Program-made: the position numbers and the translations under genes
Source: JAHJQZ01 sp963676075
GTDB lineage: Bacteria > Pseudomonadota > Alphaproteobacteria > Rhizobiales > Devosiaceae
NCBI GenBank assembly: GCA_963676075.2
Contig: CAXXNZ010000004.1
Span: 124,001 to 188,000 of the forward strand
Direction of reading: 5' to 3'
DNA: 64,000 nt
In this document: positions 1 to 8,776 of the stretch, one piece after another
Layout of the letters: every line of letters starts with the position of its first letter
Numbering within the stretch: position 1 is the first letter of the stretch
Notes under the pieces: model-generated
What the model saw: only the letters and a program-made list of their open reading frames with translations
Databases searched by the model: none
Told to the model about the DNA's origin: nothing

Positions 1-11
1 TTGATCATCAT
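1..11 (-). CDS. start of a third gene in the sigma/anti-sigma operon (partial)
   Basis: Just after the anti-sigma stop codon the minus strand has a strong GGAGG (positions 18-14), followed by two adjacent ATG codons (11-9 and 8-6) in frame with each other. This looks like the beginning of another leftward gene, co-transcribed with the sigma and anti-sigma genes. Only three or four codons are inside the window, so nothing can be said about the product. Confidence 0.4.
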
Positions 12-25
12 TGCCTCCGCACGCC

Positions 26-667
26 TCAGCGCAGCTGGAAGAACTGGATCAGGCCTTCGGTCTTGCCGAGTCTCTCCAGCGCGGCTTTGCCGTCCTCGCT
101 GTCGGGCGCGCCGACTATAAAAACGCCGCCCGGTTTAGGACCATCGATGATGGTCAGGTCGAGATCGGTGAGGCGCGCTGCAATCGCATCCATCCCGGCG
201 TCAGATGCAAAAACCACCATGGCGCTCGGGCCGGAGAAGGCCTCCGGGCCGGAGGTTGCGGTCTGGTACTGGGCCGGCGCCTGCTGCCCCGAATAAACGA
301 GGTAACCGGATTCGAGCGCCACGACGGCGCAAAGGGCAGCAGCTCCCGCCAGCGCGTAGCGTGGCGACAGCATGGACCAGATCCGTTCGGCGAGGCCAAC
401 GCGGCCGCTCCCGGAGGGCGCTGCACCGATCTCGGCCATCAGGTTGTCGAGCACGCGACGCGGTGGTGCGCCGCGCATTTCGGCGTCGGCACGGGTCAGC
501 GTCAGTTCTTCGTCGACGCGGGCAAGATGATCGGCTGCCTCGGCGTTCTCGCTGAGCCAGGCTTCGACCAGTCGTTGCTCCTTTTCACCGAGCGTGCCGT
601 TGACATAGAACGGCAGCAGCAATTCGGCCTCGTTTTTCGGCAGGTCTTCTTCGATACGGTCGTTCAT
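26..667 (-). CDS. anti-sigma factor, single-pass membrane protein
   Basis: The 213-residue protein is predicted to hold the adjacent ECF sigma factor at the membrane. Residues 1-80 form an acidic, helical cytoplasmic region resembling an anti-sigma domain, but I see no zinc-binding His-Cys-Cys motif, so it belongs to a zinc-free type. A single hydrophobic segment lies at about residues 103-126, and about 85 residues follow on the periplasmic side. The start ATG overlaps the sigma stop codon in an ATGA arrangement, which implies translational coupling and supports a sigma/anti-sigma pair. The inducing signal cannot be read from the sequence. The pairing is strong; the anti-sigma role is inferred from context and topology. 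Confidence 0.8.
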   Translation of the reverse strand: MNDRIEEDLPKNEAELLLPFYVNGTLGEKEQRLVEAWLSENAEAADHLARVDEELTLTRADAEMRGAPPRRVLDNLMAEIGAAPSGSGRVGLAERIWSMLSPRYALAGAAALCAVVALESGYLVYSGQQAPAQYQTATSGPEAFSGPSAMVVFASDAGMDAIAARLTDLDLTIIDGPKPGGVFIVGAPDSEDGKAALERLGKTEGLIQFFQLR

Positions 668-1227
668 GGCCAGCCTCTATCGATACCCGCTCGGCGGAAA
701 TGCTCGGACAAGTGCTTGCGGGCGTGGAACATGCGGGTTTTCACCGTGTTCTCGGGGATATCGAGAATGCCGGCAATCTCGGCGATCGAGCGATCCTGGT
801 AGTAAACCAGATCGATGATTTCCCGATGCGCCGGGGAGAGCTTGTCTATGCAGGCCCTCATGACCGCGCCCTTGTCTTTCTTGGCCGTCAGTATTTCCTG
901 GGTATCGCTTTCATCCTTTTGCTCAGCAGCCTTTTCGTCGTCGATCGGCGCCTCGGTTCTCTTTCTGAGAACGCTGATGGCCTGGTTTCGGGCGATGGTC
1001 AGCAGCCAGGTCGAAACCTTGGACTGCCCCTCAAAACTCCCCGCCTTCTGCCAGACCTTCAGGAAGGTCTCGCTGACGACGTCTTCGGCCAGCGTCTCGT
1101 TTCGGGCAAGGCTCAGGACGAACCGGTAGATGCGCGTGCTGTGGGCCATGTAGAGGGCCCTGAGCGCCGCGCTGTCCCGCTTCGCGATGCGGGCAACCAG
1201 CTGCCGGTCGTGGTCATCTGTTTCCAT
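664..1227 (-). CDS. RNA polymerase ECF sigma factor (RpoE-like)
   Basis: The 187-residue protein has sigma-70 region 2 in its first half (LYMAHSTRIYRFVLSLARN, then EDVVSETFLKVWQ) and region 4 with a helix-turn-helix near the C-terminus (RSIAEIAGILDIPENTVKTR). There are no extra domains, as usual for ECF sigma factors. I chose the ATG at 1227 because the sigma domain begins right after it and an AAGG lies just upstream; an in-frame ATG at 1287 would add 20 residues of no family character. It overlaps the anti-sigma gene by four bases. Like most ECF systems it is probably autoregulated, but I could not identify its promoter with confidence. Confidence 0.9.
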   Translation of the reverse strand: METDDHDRQLVARIAKRDSAALRALYMAHSTRIYRFVLSLARNETLAEDVVSETFLKVWQKAGSFEGQSKVSTWLLTIARNQAISVLRKRTEAPIDDEKAAEQKDESDTQEILTAKKDKGAVMRACIDKLSPAHREIIDLVYYQDRSIAEIAGILDIPENTVKTRMFHARKHLSEHFRRAGIDRGWP

Positions 1228-1320
1228 AGGCCTTGCCGTTATGTTTAGGACGCAACCACGAGCAGATAGGTTCAACGGATTGTGCACGGAATTGGAAACT
1301 TAGGAAACTGAAACACGACA

Positions 1321-1348
1321 GAAAAGAAAAGACCCACCGAAGTGGGTC
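1321..1348 (-). terminator. rho-independent terminator with UUCG tetraloop
   Basis: Read on the minus strand, the seven-base stem GACCCAC/GTGGGTC closes a cUUCGg tetraloop and is followed by TTTTCTTTTC. It lies upstream of the sigma gene rather than downstream of it, so it must end a separate short leftward transcript that starts right of 1348. Confidence 0.8.
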
Positions 1349-1492
1349 CAGATGGCGATGCAATGATTTGGAGGTCATGAAAGGACTTGGATTGGTCTTT
1401 GGCGTCGTCAAAGGCTTTCCAAACTTAATCTGACACGAAGGCGCCACGACGAAAACTGGTTCGGGCAATTTCAGATCGAACACTCTGTGCAC
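1349..1492 (-). ncRNA. candidate small RNA between two minus-strand terminators
   Basis: The tag transcript has its own terminator at 1493-1518, yet a second perfect minus-strand terminator occurs at 1321-1348. The 144 bases between them hold no credible reading frame. They contain a potential CTTTG/CAAAG hairpin and an unpaired GACCTCC stretch that could act as an anti-Shine-Dalgarno seed. This suggests a short noncoding transcript. No promoter could be assigned, and an attenuator in a longer sigma-gene leader is the main alternative. Confidence 0.35.
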
Positions 1493-1518
1493 AAAAAAAG
1501 GCCCGCTGACGCGGGCCT
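1493..1518 (-). terminator. rho-independent terminator of tag
   Basis: On the minus strand an eight-base perfect stem (AGGCCCGC/GCGGGCCT) with a four-base loop is followed by an uninterrupted run of Ts. It lies 135 bases beyond the tag stop codon. Confidence 0.85.
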
Positions 1519-1653
1519 AGAATTGGGGGAATTGGCTTTGGAGGATGCAGATCTCTGAGATTGGTACCTTGCGGACCCGGCCGGAGAGACCTGCTGCATT
1601 CATCCAATAAGACGCGCGAACCCCGAAAAAGGTTCCAGATCAATTGTCAAAAT

Positions 1654-2259
1654 CTATGTCGGCCGTATCAGCGCTTCGCGCGCCGCCTCTACCTCGTTTC
1701 GGCAAAAGCATGTCTCGATATGGTCGTTGACCAGACCCATGGCCTGCATGAAAGCATAGCAGGTGGTCGGCCCGACAAAGCGCCAGCCGCGCTTCTTGAG
1801 ATCCTTGCTGAGCGCACGCGAGGCCGGCGTCTCGGCAAGCTTTGAAAGGCTCTCCCAGGAAAAATCGTCGGGCCGCTCATCAGGTCCGGGCTCGAACCGC
1901 CAGAAATAGGCAGCGAGCGAACCGAATTCGGCGCGCATCTCCAGGGCGCGGGCGGCATTGTTGATGGTCGCGCTGATCTTGCCGCGATGCCTGATAATGC
2001 CGGCATTGCCGAGCAGGCGCTCAATATCGGTCTCGCCGTAAAGCGCCACCTTCTCGAAATCGAAGCCGTCGAAGGCTGCGCGGAAGTTCTCGCGTTTCCT
2101 GAGGATCGTCAGCCAGCTCAGCCCGGACTGAAAACCTTCGAGGCAGATCTTCTCGAACAGGCGGATGTCGTTTGCGACCGGCCTGCCCCATTCGCTGTCG
2201 TGATAGGCACGGTAAATCGGGTCGGGCCCGGCCCAGGGGCAGCGCGTGCGATCGGTCAT
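1654..2259 (-). CDS. tag: DNA-3-methyladenine glycosylase I
   Basis: This is a base-excision repair enzyme that removes 3-methyladenine from alkylated DNA. The 201-residue protein matches the Tag family over its whole length. The N-terminal CPW (Cys7) and YHDSEWG (His20), together with the C-terminal VNDHIETCFCR, supply the two Cys and two His of the structural zinc site. The FQSGLSWLTILRKRENFRAAF segment and GPTTCYAFMQAMG are typical family motifs. It is monocistronic and leftward, with a terminator downstream. Confidence 0.95.
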   Translation of the reverse strand: MTDRTRCPWAGPDPIYRAYHDSEWGRPVANDIRLFEKICLEGFQSGLSWLTILRKRENFRAAFDGFDFEKVALYGETDIERLLGNAGIIRHRGKISATINNAARALEMRAEFGSLAAYFWRFEPGPDERPDDFSWESLSKLAETPASRALSKDLKKRGWRFVGPTTCYAFMQAMGLVNDHIETCFCRNEVEAAREALIRPT

Positions 2260-2428
2260 GGTCGGGGTTCCCTGTTCGTCTGCTGGCCGGAAATTATGTC
2301 GTCAATGAACGACATGATGAAATTATGCCCGATTCACCAGATGCTAACCACGCGCGTTCACCCAAAATTGGCCCTCATGCGCAATCCTGTGCGTCTTCCA
2401 GTCACGGCACCCACACCGGGAAATTGTC

Positions 2429-3049
2429 ATGTTGCGTACCCGTTCTCTTCGTTCCGTCCTTCTTGTTTCCTTCGCAATCCTTCTCGCCGGCATCAGCGTG
2501 GCGGAAGCGGCAACCGCGCGCCATTTTGTGCCGCCTCCGGCAGGCATCACCCTGTCCCAGAGCAGCCGCCCCAACGCTCTGACGCTTCTGGACGAGAACG
2601 GCCAGCCGCCGCAGCTCCTGCGCCAAGTCGTGCCCTATGCGAGCAATGAACGACCGGGCACCATCATCGTCAACACCGGCGAAAAGCATCTTTATCTGGT
2701 GCTCGGCGACGGGCTGGCCATGCGCTACGGCATCGGCGTCGCCAAGGACGGGTTCGAATGGTCGGGCACGCACAAAGTTTCCAACAAGCGCGTCTGGCCG
2801 GACTGGACGCCGCCAGCGGAAATGCTGAAACGCCGGCCCGATATCCCGACCCACATGGAAGGTGGCGAAGACAATCCGCTCGGCGCGCGCGCCCTATACA
2901 TCGGGTCGACGCTCTACCGCATCCACGGCACCAACCAGCCCTGGACCATCGGCCACAACGTCTCGTCAGGCTGCATCCGGCTGACCAATCAGGACATCAT
3001 CGACCTTTACGGCCGCGCTAAAATTGGCGCGAAGGTCATCGTCTTTTAG
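2429..3049 (+). CDS. L,D-transpeptidase (YkuD family), exported
   Basis: This is a cell-wall enzyme that forms 3-3 peptidoglycan crosslinks or attaches proteins to the wall. The 206-residue protein has a signal peptide (about residues 1-28, charged start, hydrophobic core, ending VAEA) and one YkuD domain. The catalytic histidine is in YRIHGTN (His166) and the nucleophile in SSGCIRL (Cys182). The upstream 170 bases hold a perfect ATGTCGT/ACGACAT inverted repeat that could be regulatory. The gene is followed closely by the Tad-like gene, but the two seem functionally unrelated. Confidence 0.92.
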   Translation: MLRTRSLRSVLLVSFAILLAGISVAEAATARHFVPPPAGITLSQSSRPNALTLLDENGQPPQLLRQVVPYASNERPGTIIVNTGEKHLYLVLGDGLAMRYGIGVAKDGFEWSGTHKVSNKRVWPDWTPPAEMLKRRPDIPTHMEGGEDNPLGARALYIGSTLYRIHGTNQPWTIGHNVSSGCIRLTNQDIIDLYGRAKIGAKVIVF

Positions 3050-3102
3050 TAATGAATTGGGGAGGAGACTCCCGCACATCTACCGTCAAGGAGTCGGCAG
3101 AC

Positions 3103-5037
3103 ATGTTAGGGCGCCTCATTACGCGTTTCTGCCGCGACGATCGCGGGGCCTTTGCCGTGATCTTCGGCATGATCGCGATCGTCCTGGTCGCCATGGCCGG
3201 CGCAACCGTCGATCTGGTGACAATTGACCAGGCGCGCAACCGCGTGCAAATCGCGCTCGACTCTGCCGCGCTAGCCCTGCAGCCCAAGATCTACGACACG
3301 AGCATTGCAGATCTGAAGACCGACGCTCTGGCGCTGGTCGAGGAGCGCGTCGATGACGGCATCATCAAGGTCATGATGACAGATTCCGATGTTTCCAAGG
3401 ATTCCGAAAATGGCAGGCTTTATCTGCAGGCACATGTGACGGTGCCTATGGCTTTTGTCGCTCTGCTCGGCATCAACCAGATGGAAACTGTGGTCGCCTC
3501 CCAGGTAACCCGCAAGAAGCTCGCACTGGAAGTCGTTATGGTGCTCGACAATTCCGGGTCGATGGGCAACGAGAACCGCATGACCAACCTCAAGTCGGCG
3601 GCAGAAAACGCCACATGCATCCTGCTTTACGGAAAAGGCTCTACCTTCGACGTCGGAAAAAAGAAGTGCAAACCGTATGATGCTACGCAGGATCCCCACA
3701 CCAAGATAGGCATCGTTCCGTTCGCTTATTTCGTCAATGTGGGTGCGGACAACGCCAGCAAATACTGGATCGACTCGGGTGGCCTCAATCCTCTGTCCAG
3801 GAACAATTTCGACGACGATCAGAACGACACGACGCCGTTCAACGGCAATGTGAACCGCATCTCGCTGATGTCCAAGATGCAAGCGTGGCGGGGGTGCGTC
3901 GAAACCCGTAAGCCCGAGTATATCGTGGATGACACAACGCCGGACCTCAACAAACCCGATACGCTGTTCGTTCCCGAATTCGCACCCGACGAGCCCGGCA
4001 ATGCAGGCAGACCGGAATACGGCTTCAACAACAGCTACATCAACGACACCGGGGCGACCTGTCTGCGGGTACCGACCGTGGTCTGGACCCAAATAAAGAC
4101 AGGATGTTCGTACGCCGCCAGCGACAGAGGTAGCTACGACTATGCCTATTGCAGCAGCACCACTGACAGCTACGTGCAGACCGACCAAGCCGGTGACGTG
4201 ACCTATCCCAGCTCCGCTCCGGCGCAAATCTATGACAACCCGCAGACCTCGGAGAGTGATTGGTACACCAGCACCAGTTCGGGTTCGTGGTGGTCTCGAA
4301 ACTACACGAACAAACGCATTCGCACCATTTCTTATGACTATTCGGACAGGGAGAAGCAGGAAGCCCTGTGCAAATACGATGGCGTGTTGGGCTTCACCAA
4401 AGGTGACAACAAACACGAAGACTATACACAAGGCCCCAACGCGGCATGCCCTGTCTCCCCCATCCTGCCGTTGTCCGACGCCCCAAATGTCATCACGGGC
4501 AAGATCGAGTCCATGGTGGCCGATGGCGGCACCAACATCGGAGAGGGCGCGGCCTGGGGCCTCCGGGTGCTGTCACCGACGGAACCCTTCACCGAGGGGG
4601 ATGCCTACGATTCCGGCGCCTCGAAAGTGATGATCGTCATGACGGACGGCGAGAACACCTATTGGGACTACAACCACTATCATACCGATATCGGTCGCTA
4701 TCCCAATATGAACGGGACCTACTACTACATGCCCTATGGCTATCTGTGGAACTCGACGGACGCCCAGCCCCGCCTCGGCCGCTATGGCATAGATAACGAG
4801 TCGACCATGCCATCAAAAATGAATGATTTGGTCAAAGATGCCTGCCAGAACGCCAAGGACTTGGGCATCGCCGTCTACACGATCGGCCTGAAGCCGCCGA
4901 ACGAGACGACGATCAAAATGCTGAAGAAATGCGCAACCAAAGAGGACATGGCCTATTTCCCCGACGACCCGACCAAGCTCAATTCAGTGTTCGCCAAGAT
5001 CGCTTCGGAACTATCGGAACTGCGCATCGAAAAGTAG
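3103..5037 (+). CDS. TadE/TadG-like pilus-assembly protein with von Willebrand A domain
   Basis: The 644-residue protein begins with a short cytoplasmic RDDRG segment and a single transmembrane helix followed by a DxxxIDQARNRVQIALDSAALA stretch, the signature of Flp/Tad minor pseudopilins (TadE/TadG). A von Willebrand A fold follows, with the metal-binding DNSGSMG near residue 149 and MTDGEN near 510. About 360 residues rich in Tyr, Asp, Asn and paired Cys are inserted between them, so the domain is greatly expanded on the outer side. The start at 3103 has AAGGAG nine bases upstream; an in-frame ATG at 3052 lacks a site. No other tad genes are nearby, so this is a stand-alone member. Confidence 0.85.
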   Translation: MLGRLITRFCRDDRGAFAVIFGMIAIVLVAMAGATVDLVTIDQARNRVQIALDSAALALQPKIYDTSIADLKTDALALVEERVDDGIIKVMMTDSDVSKDSENGRLYLQAHVTVPMAFVALLGINQMETVVASQVTRKKLALEVVMVLDNSGSMGNENRMTNLKSAAENATCILLYGKGSTFDVGKKKCKPYDATQDPHTKIGIVPFAYFVNVGADNASKYWIDSGGLNPLSRNNFDDDQNDTTPFNGNVNRISLMSKMQAWRGCVETRKPEYIVDDTTPDLNKPDTLFVPEFAPDEPGNAGRPEYGFNNSYINDTGATCLRVPTVVWTQIKTGCSYAASDRGSYDYAYCSSTTDSYVQTDQAGDVTYPSSAPAQIYDNPQTSESDWYTSTSSGSWWSRNYTNKRIRTISYDYSDREKQEALCKYDGVLGFTKGDNKHEDYTQGPNAACPVSPILPLSDAPNVITGKIESMVADGGTNIGEGAAWGLRVLSPTEPFTEGDAYDSGASKVMIVMTDGENTYWDYNHYHTDIGRYPNMNGTYYYMPYGYLWNSTDAQPRLGRYGIDNESTMPSKMNDLVKDACQNAKDLGIAVYTIGLKPPNETTIKMLKKCATKEDMAYFPDDPTKLNSVFAKIASELSELRIEK

Positions 5038-5114
5038 GCGCGGATCGGTGTTCCAAGCGGAGACCACGGTTTCACCCTGCCCACGCGGCTGTCGTCTTTT
5101 GGTGATCTGGTGAG

Positions 5115-5191
5115 TGGTACCGCCTCCCCGGATCGAACGGGGGACCTCTAGATCCACAATCTAGCGCTCTAACCAACTGAGCTAAGGCGGC
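5115..5191 (-). tRNA. tRNA-His (GTG anticodon)
   Basis: The minus strand folds into a complete cloverleaf of 77 bases including an encoded CCA. The anticodon stem CTAGA/TCTAG closes the loop TTGTGGA, giving anticodon GTG. The acceptor pairs G1 with U72, the discriminator is A73, and the base before G1 is T. It therefore lacks the G-1 and C73 that mark tRNA-His in most bacteria, a known trait of one alphaproteobacterial group. Confidence 0.96.
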
Positions 5192-5703
5192 ATGGTGCAA
5201 AATCGGGCGGAACATAGGGCGAGCCGCCGGCCCATGCAAGGGGCGAATTTCGCTTCATCCGATGATATCTGCTCCCGAAGCGGACAAAGCGCCCTGCCCC
5301 CGATCTGTCATCGGCAAGATGGCTCGCCGGCAAGGCGCCGGATCGCAGGCCGACATCGGGAAAGCCCCCCGCATCTTCAGCTCCAGCGCATCTCCCGCTT
5401 CGGCCGCTTAACCATCCCCGCACTTCTCCGGGCTTCCGGCGACCTCCGATATGGACCGCCGCCGCCCCTTCCGATATCTAAACAGGGTGTGAATATTCCG
5501 GCGCATCTGTGCCGATATTGGACGTATTTTGTAAGTTGCGGATCATGCCGATCCAAAGGAGTTCACGTTTTGGAACGCGCCATGAGTATCCCGGGTCAGG
5601 CTCTGCACATGGCTTCCATATCCGACCGATGGCTTGAGATCGGCGCGACCCGCCCCTTGAATTCGGTGCGGCTGTTCCGAAATCTGTTTGAGTAGTAGAG
5701 CTT
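5192..5703. other. intergenic region with a possible 37-codon leader ORF
   Basis: This 512-base gap lies between the divergent tRNA-His and the kinase-like gene and should hold both promoters. A short plus-strand frame at 5582-5695 (37 codons, weak GGAA upstream) ends nine bases before the next start codon and could be a leader peptide. I see no domain in it. Nothing else stands out. Confidence 0.3.
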
Positions 5704-8550
5704 ATGAGCGCTTTCTGGAACGATCCCCAATCCGAACGCCTTGTGGCGGCGCATATCAACGGCGCACGTCCGGCTTGGGTGTGGGATGCCGAAAGCGAAC
5801 GGCGCGTCTGGCGCAACCGTGCAGCGATCGCCTACGAGGAAGCCCGAAGACGCCAGCCGGGAGACACTCTGGCGCCGGTGCCGCGCCAGATTCCGCGCAC
5901 GGTGCGCATGGGGCGGCCTTATGCCCCAAGCCTTTCCCACCTGCAATTCGCCATCGGTCGCAAGCCGGTCTCGGCAACCTGCACCTGCACGCCCGTGTTT
6001 CTTGAAGGCAATGCGGTTGCACTGCTTGTTGTCATGCAGACCCCGCTGAGTGAGGACGATCTGGCTGGTGAGGCCGTAACGCCGGACTGCATCGCTCCTT
6101 TCCTCGACACGACCGACGACTATGTTCTGGTCGGCGCCGATGGCTCTGTTGTGGCCGACGGCGGCGATGGCGCCGGACGCTTTGCCGGGGCCGAACCGCC
6201 CGCCCGCGAACTCGCCACCGGGGCCGACAGCCGCCTGTTGACGTTCGCACAAACGCCGGCCGCGACCGATGCAGTCTCTGCGGAAAATGTTTCGCACCAG
6301 AGCGACTCCGCACCACCGATCGAAACATCGGATACTGCGCTCCCCGCGGCCGATACGCCGGAGACGAGCGAATCCGCACCTTCTGAAGATAAAACCTCTG
6401 CGGACGAGCAAGATCCGCGCGATGGTGACGCGCTGGTCAGCCTCATCGACCGGCTCGACAGCCGTCAGGTTCTCTATCAGCCGCTCGGCGAACAGGACGA
6501 CGGCGTGTTCAGCTTTCCCAAAGAAACGGATGCCGTCTTCGTGACGTCTGACGAGGATGAACGCGATCAGGCCGCTCACGCCGCCGAGATGCAGGATGCC
6601 GCACGGGACGAGGAGGATGCCGACTCCGACGTCACCGATTCCTCACTGCTGGATACTGTTTCCGAGGCGGCAACGGATGCAGGTGCCGAGGACGAGCCCG
6701 ACGAGGCAACCCCGCCTCCGGCTGGCAGGTTGTGGAAGATCGTCGGACGCGGCCTAACCCTGTTGAACAACGGTGAGAACGAGGCCGCAAAACCCTCCGC
6801 AGCCGGAATCGAAGACACGGATTCCGGGGTGGAAAACTCTTTTGCCGTCCAGACAGGCGACGATGCATTGCCGCTTGACGAGGCTGTTGCCGGCACGGAA
6901 GACGAACATACGTCTCAGGACGGCGACGCGGACGCCGAAGATGGGTCGCAGGAATCCGATTTCGCCGACGTAGCCGAGCGATTGCACGCGCCTGCGGAGT
7001 CCAGCGATGCGGAGATCGAGCAGACCTCGCGCTACAATTTCGACGAGCTGTCGCGCATCCTCAACGATCGGGTTTCGGGCGATCCCGAAGCCAGCCGGCA
7101 TCAACCCGATCCCGGTGACAGCGCCAATGCCGGAGCACTGGTCAATCTCGGCGATGAGACGCTGATCCTTAACCGGCTTCCGATTGGCCTGCTGGTCTTC
7201 AGGGATCAGCAGATTCTGTTCAACAATCGCGCCTTCACGGATCTGCTGGGCCATGTCGACGGCACCAGCCTGCGCCGGACCGGACTGTCGGGTGTCTTTC
7301 CCTCCGAGGGCGACCAGGAATCGGCTGGCCCGGTGACCAAGCTGATGGGCGCGGATGGACGCGTTCTGTCGGTCTCGGCACGCCTGCAGGTCATTTCCTG
7401 GCAAGGCCGCCAGGCGCTTATGCTGTCGGCCACCCGGCATCAGGAGCCGCCGAATGCCGAGCACATGGCGCGCTCTTTCGCCTCCTTCGTGGCGAATACG
7501 CTCGATTTCGGTTATTTCGAAACCAGCCGCGCCGGCATTGTGACCTCGATCTCCGGCCAGGCGGCAATTCTCTGCCATCGCCGCCCTGATGCCCTGATCA
7601 ATCGCCCCATCCATTCCATGATCGCCTTGTCCGAAGGTGCACGTCTCAGAAGCTTCCTCGAGCAGCCGGCCCGCTTCGCCGGCGGCGAACGTCCGTCCAT
7701 GCGCTTCGACGGCGCGCATCCGGGGAGCGAGATCGTGGTTTTTGCCGAAGGCATGGCCGGCATCGTGACCGGCTATTTCGGCTTCATTCGAACCCGCACC
7801 GCCGAAGCACCCGAGGACACCGGGCGCGGGATCGATCCGGATTTCCTCATTCGTCTGGCTCGCGCTATGCGCCAGCCGATCAATGCCATCACCGGTTTCG
7901 CCGAGATGATCCGCAACCAATCCTTCGGCCGCATCAAGGAGGAGCGCTACGTTGATTACGGACGCTTCATCCACGGCGCCGGCCGCGATATCGCCGGCAT
8001 GATCGACGAACTCGAGGATTACGCCCGCCTGCGCGACGAAAACTATCCGCTCGCCATGACGCAGCTCAGCCTGATCGACCTGCTCGCCTCTGCAATGGCG
8101 CGCGTCAGGCCCTATGCCGCCGCCACGCGGGTTTTCATACGATCATCGATCTCGACCAGCCTGCCGGATATCAGCGCCGACGGTGAAACCCTGATTCAGG
8201 CCGTGCTCAATATCCTGGCGACCGCCGTCGCGCATTCGCCGACGGGTGGTCAGGTTGTGCTGTCGGCCCAGAAACGCGGCGACGGCGCCATCGAGATCCA
8301 TGTGCGCGATAGCGGCCATAATCCCAACGAGAGCATCGACGACAGTTTCATGGTGTTTCGCGACGGCGAGGCCGCCGATGGCGAGACGCTGACACCCATG
8401 CCCTCGGCCATCGGTTTCGCCCTGACCCGCACGCTGCTGACGGTCAATTCCGTGGGTCTCGACATCGATCCGGACCGCGGATCGGGCATGCTGTTTTCGC
8501 TGCTCATTCCCACCGAACTGGTCGTGCGCGCCGACTCGCTCAAAAACTAG
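5704..8550 (+). CDS. large PAS/histidine-kinase-like protein with degenerate catalytic boxes
   Basis: The 948-residue soluble protein resembles the Rhizobiales PdhS/DivL-type cell-cycle kinases in layout. It has an N-terminal sensory region (about 1-160), a very acidic low-complexity linker (about 190-480), a PAS-like segment (about 485-590), a second sensory segment, and a dimerisation plus ATPase-like end (about 710-948). The His box reads ARAMRQPINAITGFAEM, so Arg720 sits where the phosphorylated His should be. The N box has Thr840 instead of Asn, and the G1 box is DSGHN instead of DxGxG. It should therefore be unable to autophosphorylate, and probably acts as a scaffold or allosteric partner. 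There are no membrane segments. No response regulator is adjacent. Confidence 0.75.
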   Translation: MSAFWNDPQSERLVAAHINGARPAWVWDAESERRVWRNRAAIAYEEARRRQPGDTLAPVPRQIPRTVRMGRPYAPSLSHLQFAIGRKPVSATCTCTPVFLEGNAVALLVVMQTPLSEDDLAGEAVTPDCIAPFLDTTDDYVLVGADGSVVADGGDGAGRFAGAEPPARELATGADSRLLTFAQTPAATDAVSAENVSHQSDSAPPIETSDTALPAADTPETSESAPSEDKTSADEQDPRDGDALVSLIDRLDSRQVLYQPLGEQDDGVFSFPKETDAVFVTSDEDERDQAAHAAEMQDAARDEEDADSDVTDSSLLDTVSEAATDAGAEDEPDEATPPPAGRLWKIVGRGLTLLNNGENEAAKPSAAGIEDTDSGVENSFAVQTGDDALPLDEAVAGTEDEHTSQDGDADAEDGSQESDFADVAERLHAPAESSDAEIEQTSRYNFDELSRILNDRVSGDPEASRHQPDPGDSANAGALVNLGDETLILNRLPIGLLVFRDQQILFNNRAFTDLLGHVDGTSLRRTGLSGVFPSEGDQESAGPVTKLMGADGRVLSVSARLQVISWQGRQALMLSATRHQEPPNAEHMARSFASFVANTLDFGYFETSRAGIVTSISGQAAILCHRRPDALINRPIHSMIALSEGARLRSFLEQPARFAGGERPSMRFDGAHPGSEIVVFAEGMAGIVTGYFGFIRTRTAEAPEDTGRGIDPDFLIRLARAMRQPINAITGFAEMIRNQSFGRIKEERYVDYGRFIHGAGRDIAGMIDELEDYARLRDENYPLAMTQLSLIDLLASAMARVRPYAAATRVFIRSSISTSLPDISADGETLIQAVLNILATAVAHSPTGGQVVLSAQKRGDGAIEIHVRDSGHNPNESIDDSFMVFRDGEAADGETLTPMPSAIGFALTRTLLTVNSVGLDIDPDRGSGMLFSLLIPTELVVRADSLKN

Positions 8551-8776
8551 AGCCCTCCGGCCAACCAGGGTCTGCATTAGCGAATCGTCTCCCCGTTTTT
8601 TTCGCGTCGTCCCCCCTCGCGTGAGGGCGGGTGCGGTGCATGCCCAGGCCCGAAACAGGCCCGATATTGCCCAAGTGCGACAGTTGGGGACAAGCATCGA
8701 TCTGAACGGTTTGTTACTATGTGAAGATCATGTATAGGGGCTGCGGGAGAACGGCGGGACGCCTTACGGACTGCGC

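Noticed and set aside
3271..4431. Long minus-strand frame opposite the TadG-like gene
   Set aside because: Antisense shadow in GC-rich coding DNA; no domain, and the plus-strand gene is clear.
5192..5695. 167-codon plus-strand frame after tRNA-His
   Set aside because: Begins at the tRNA edge, low-complexity Arg/Pro/Ala content, no ribosome site; only its last 37 codons are kept as a weak leader candidate.
6754..7974. 406-codon minus-strand frame inside the kinase-like gene
   Set aside because: No family character; the plus-strand protein has recognisable kinase and PAS-like motifs throughout.
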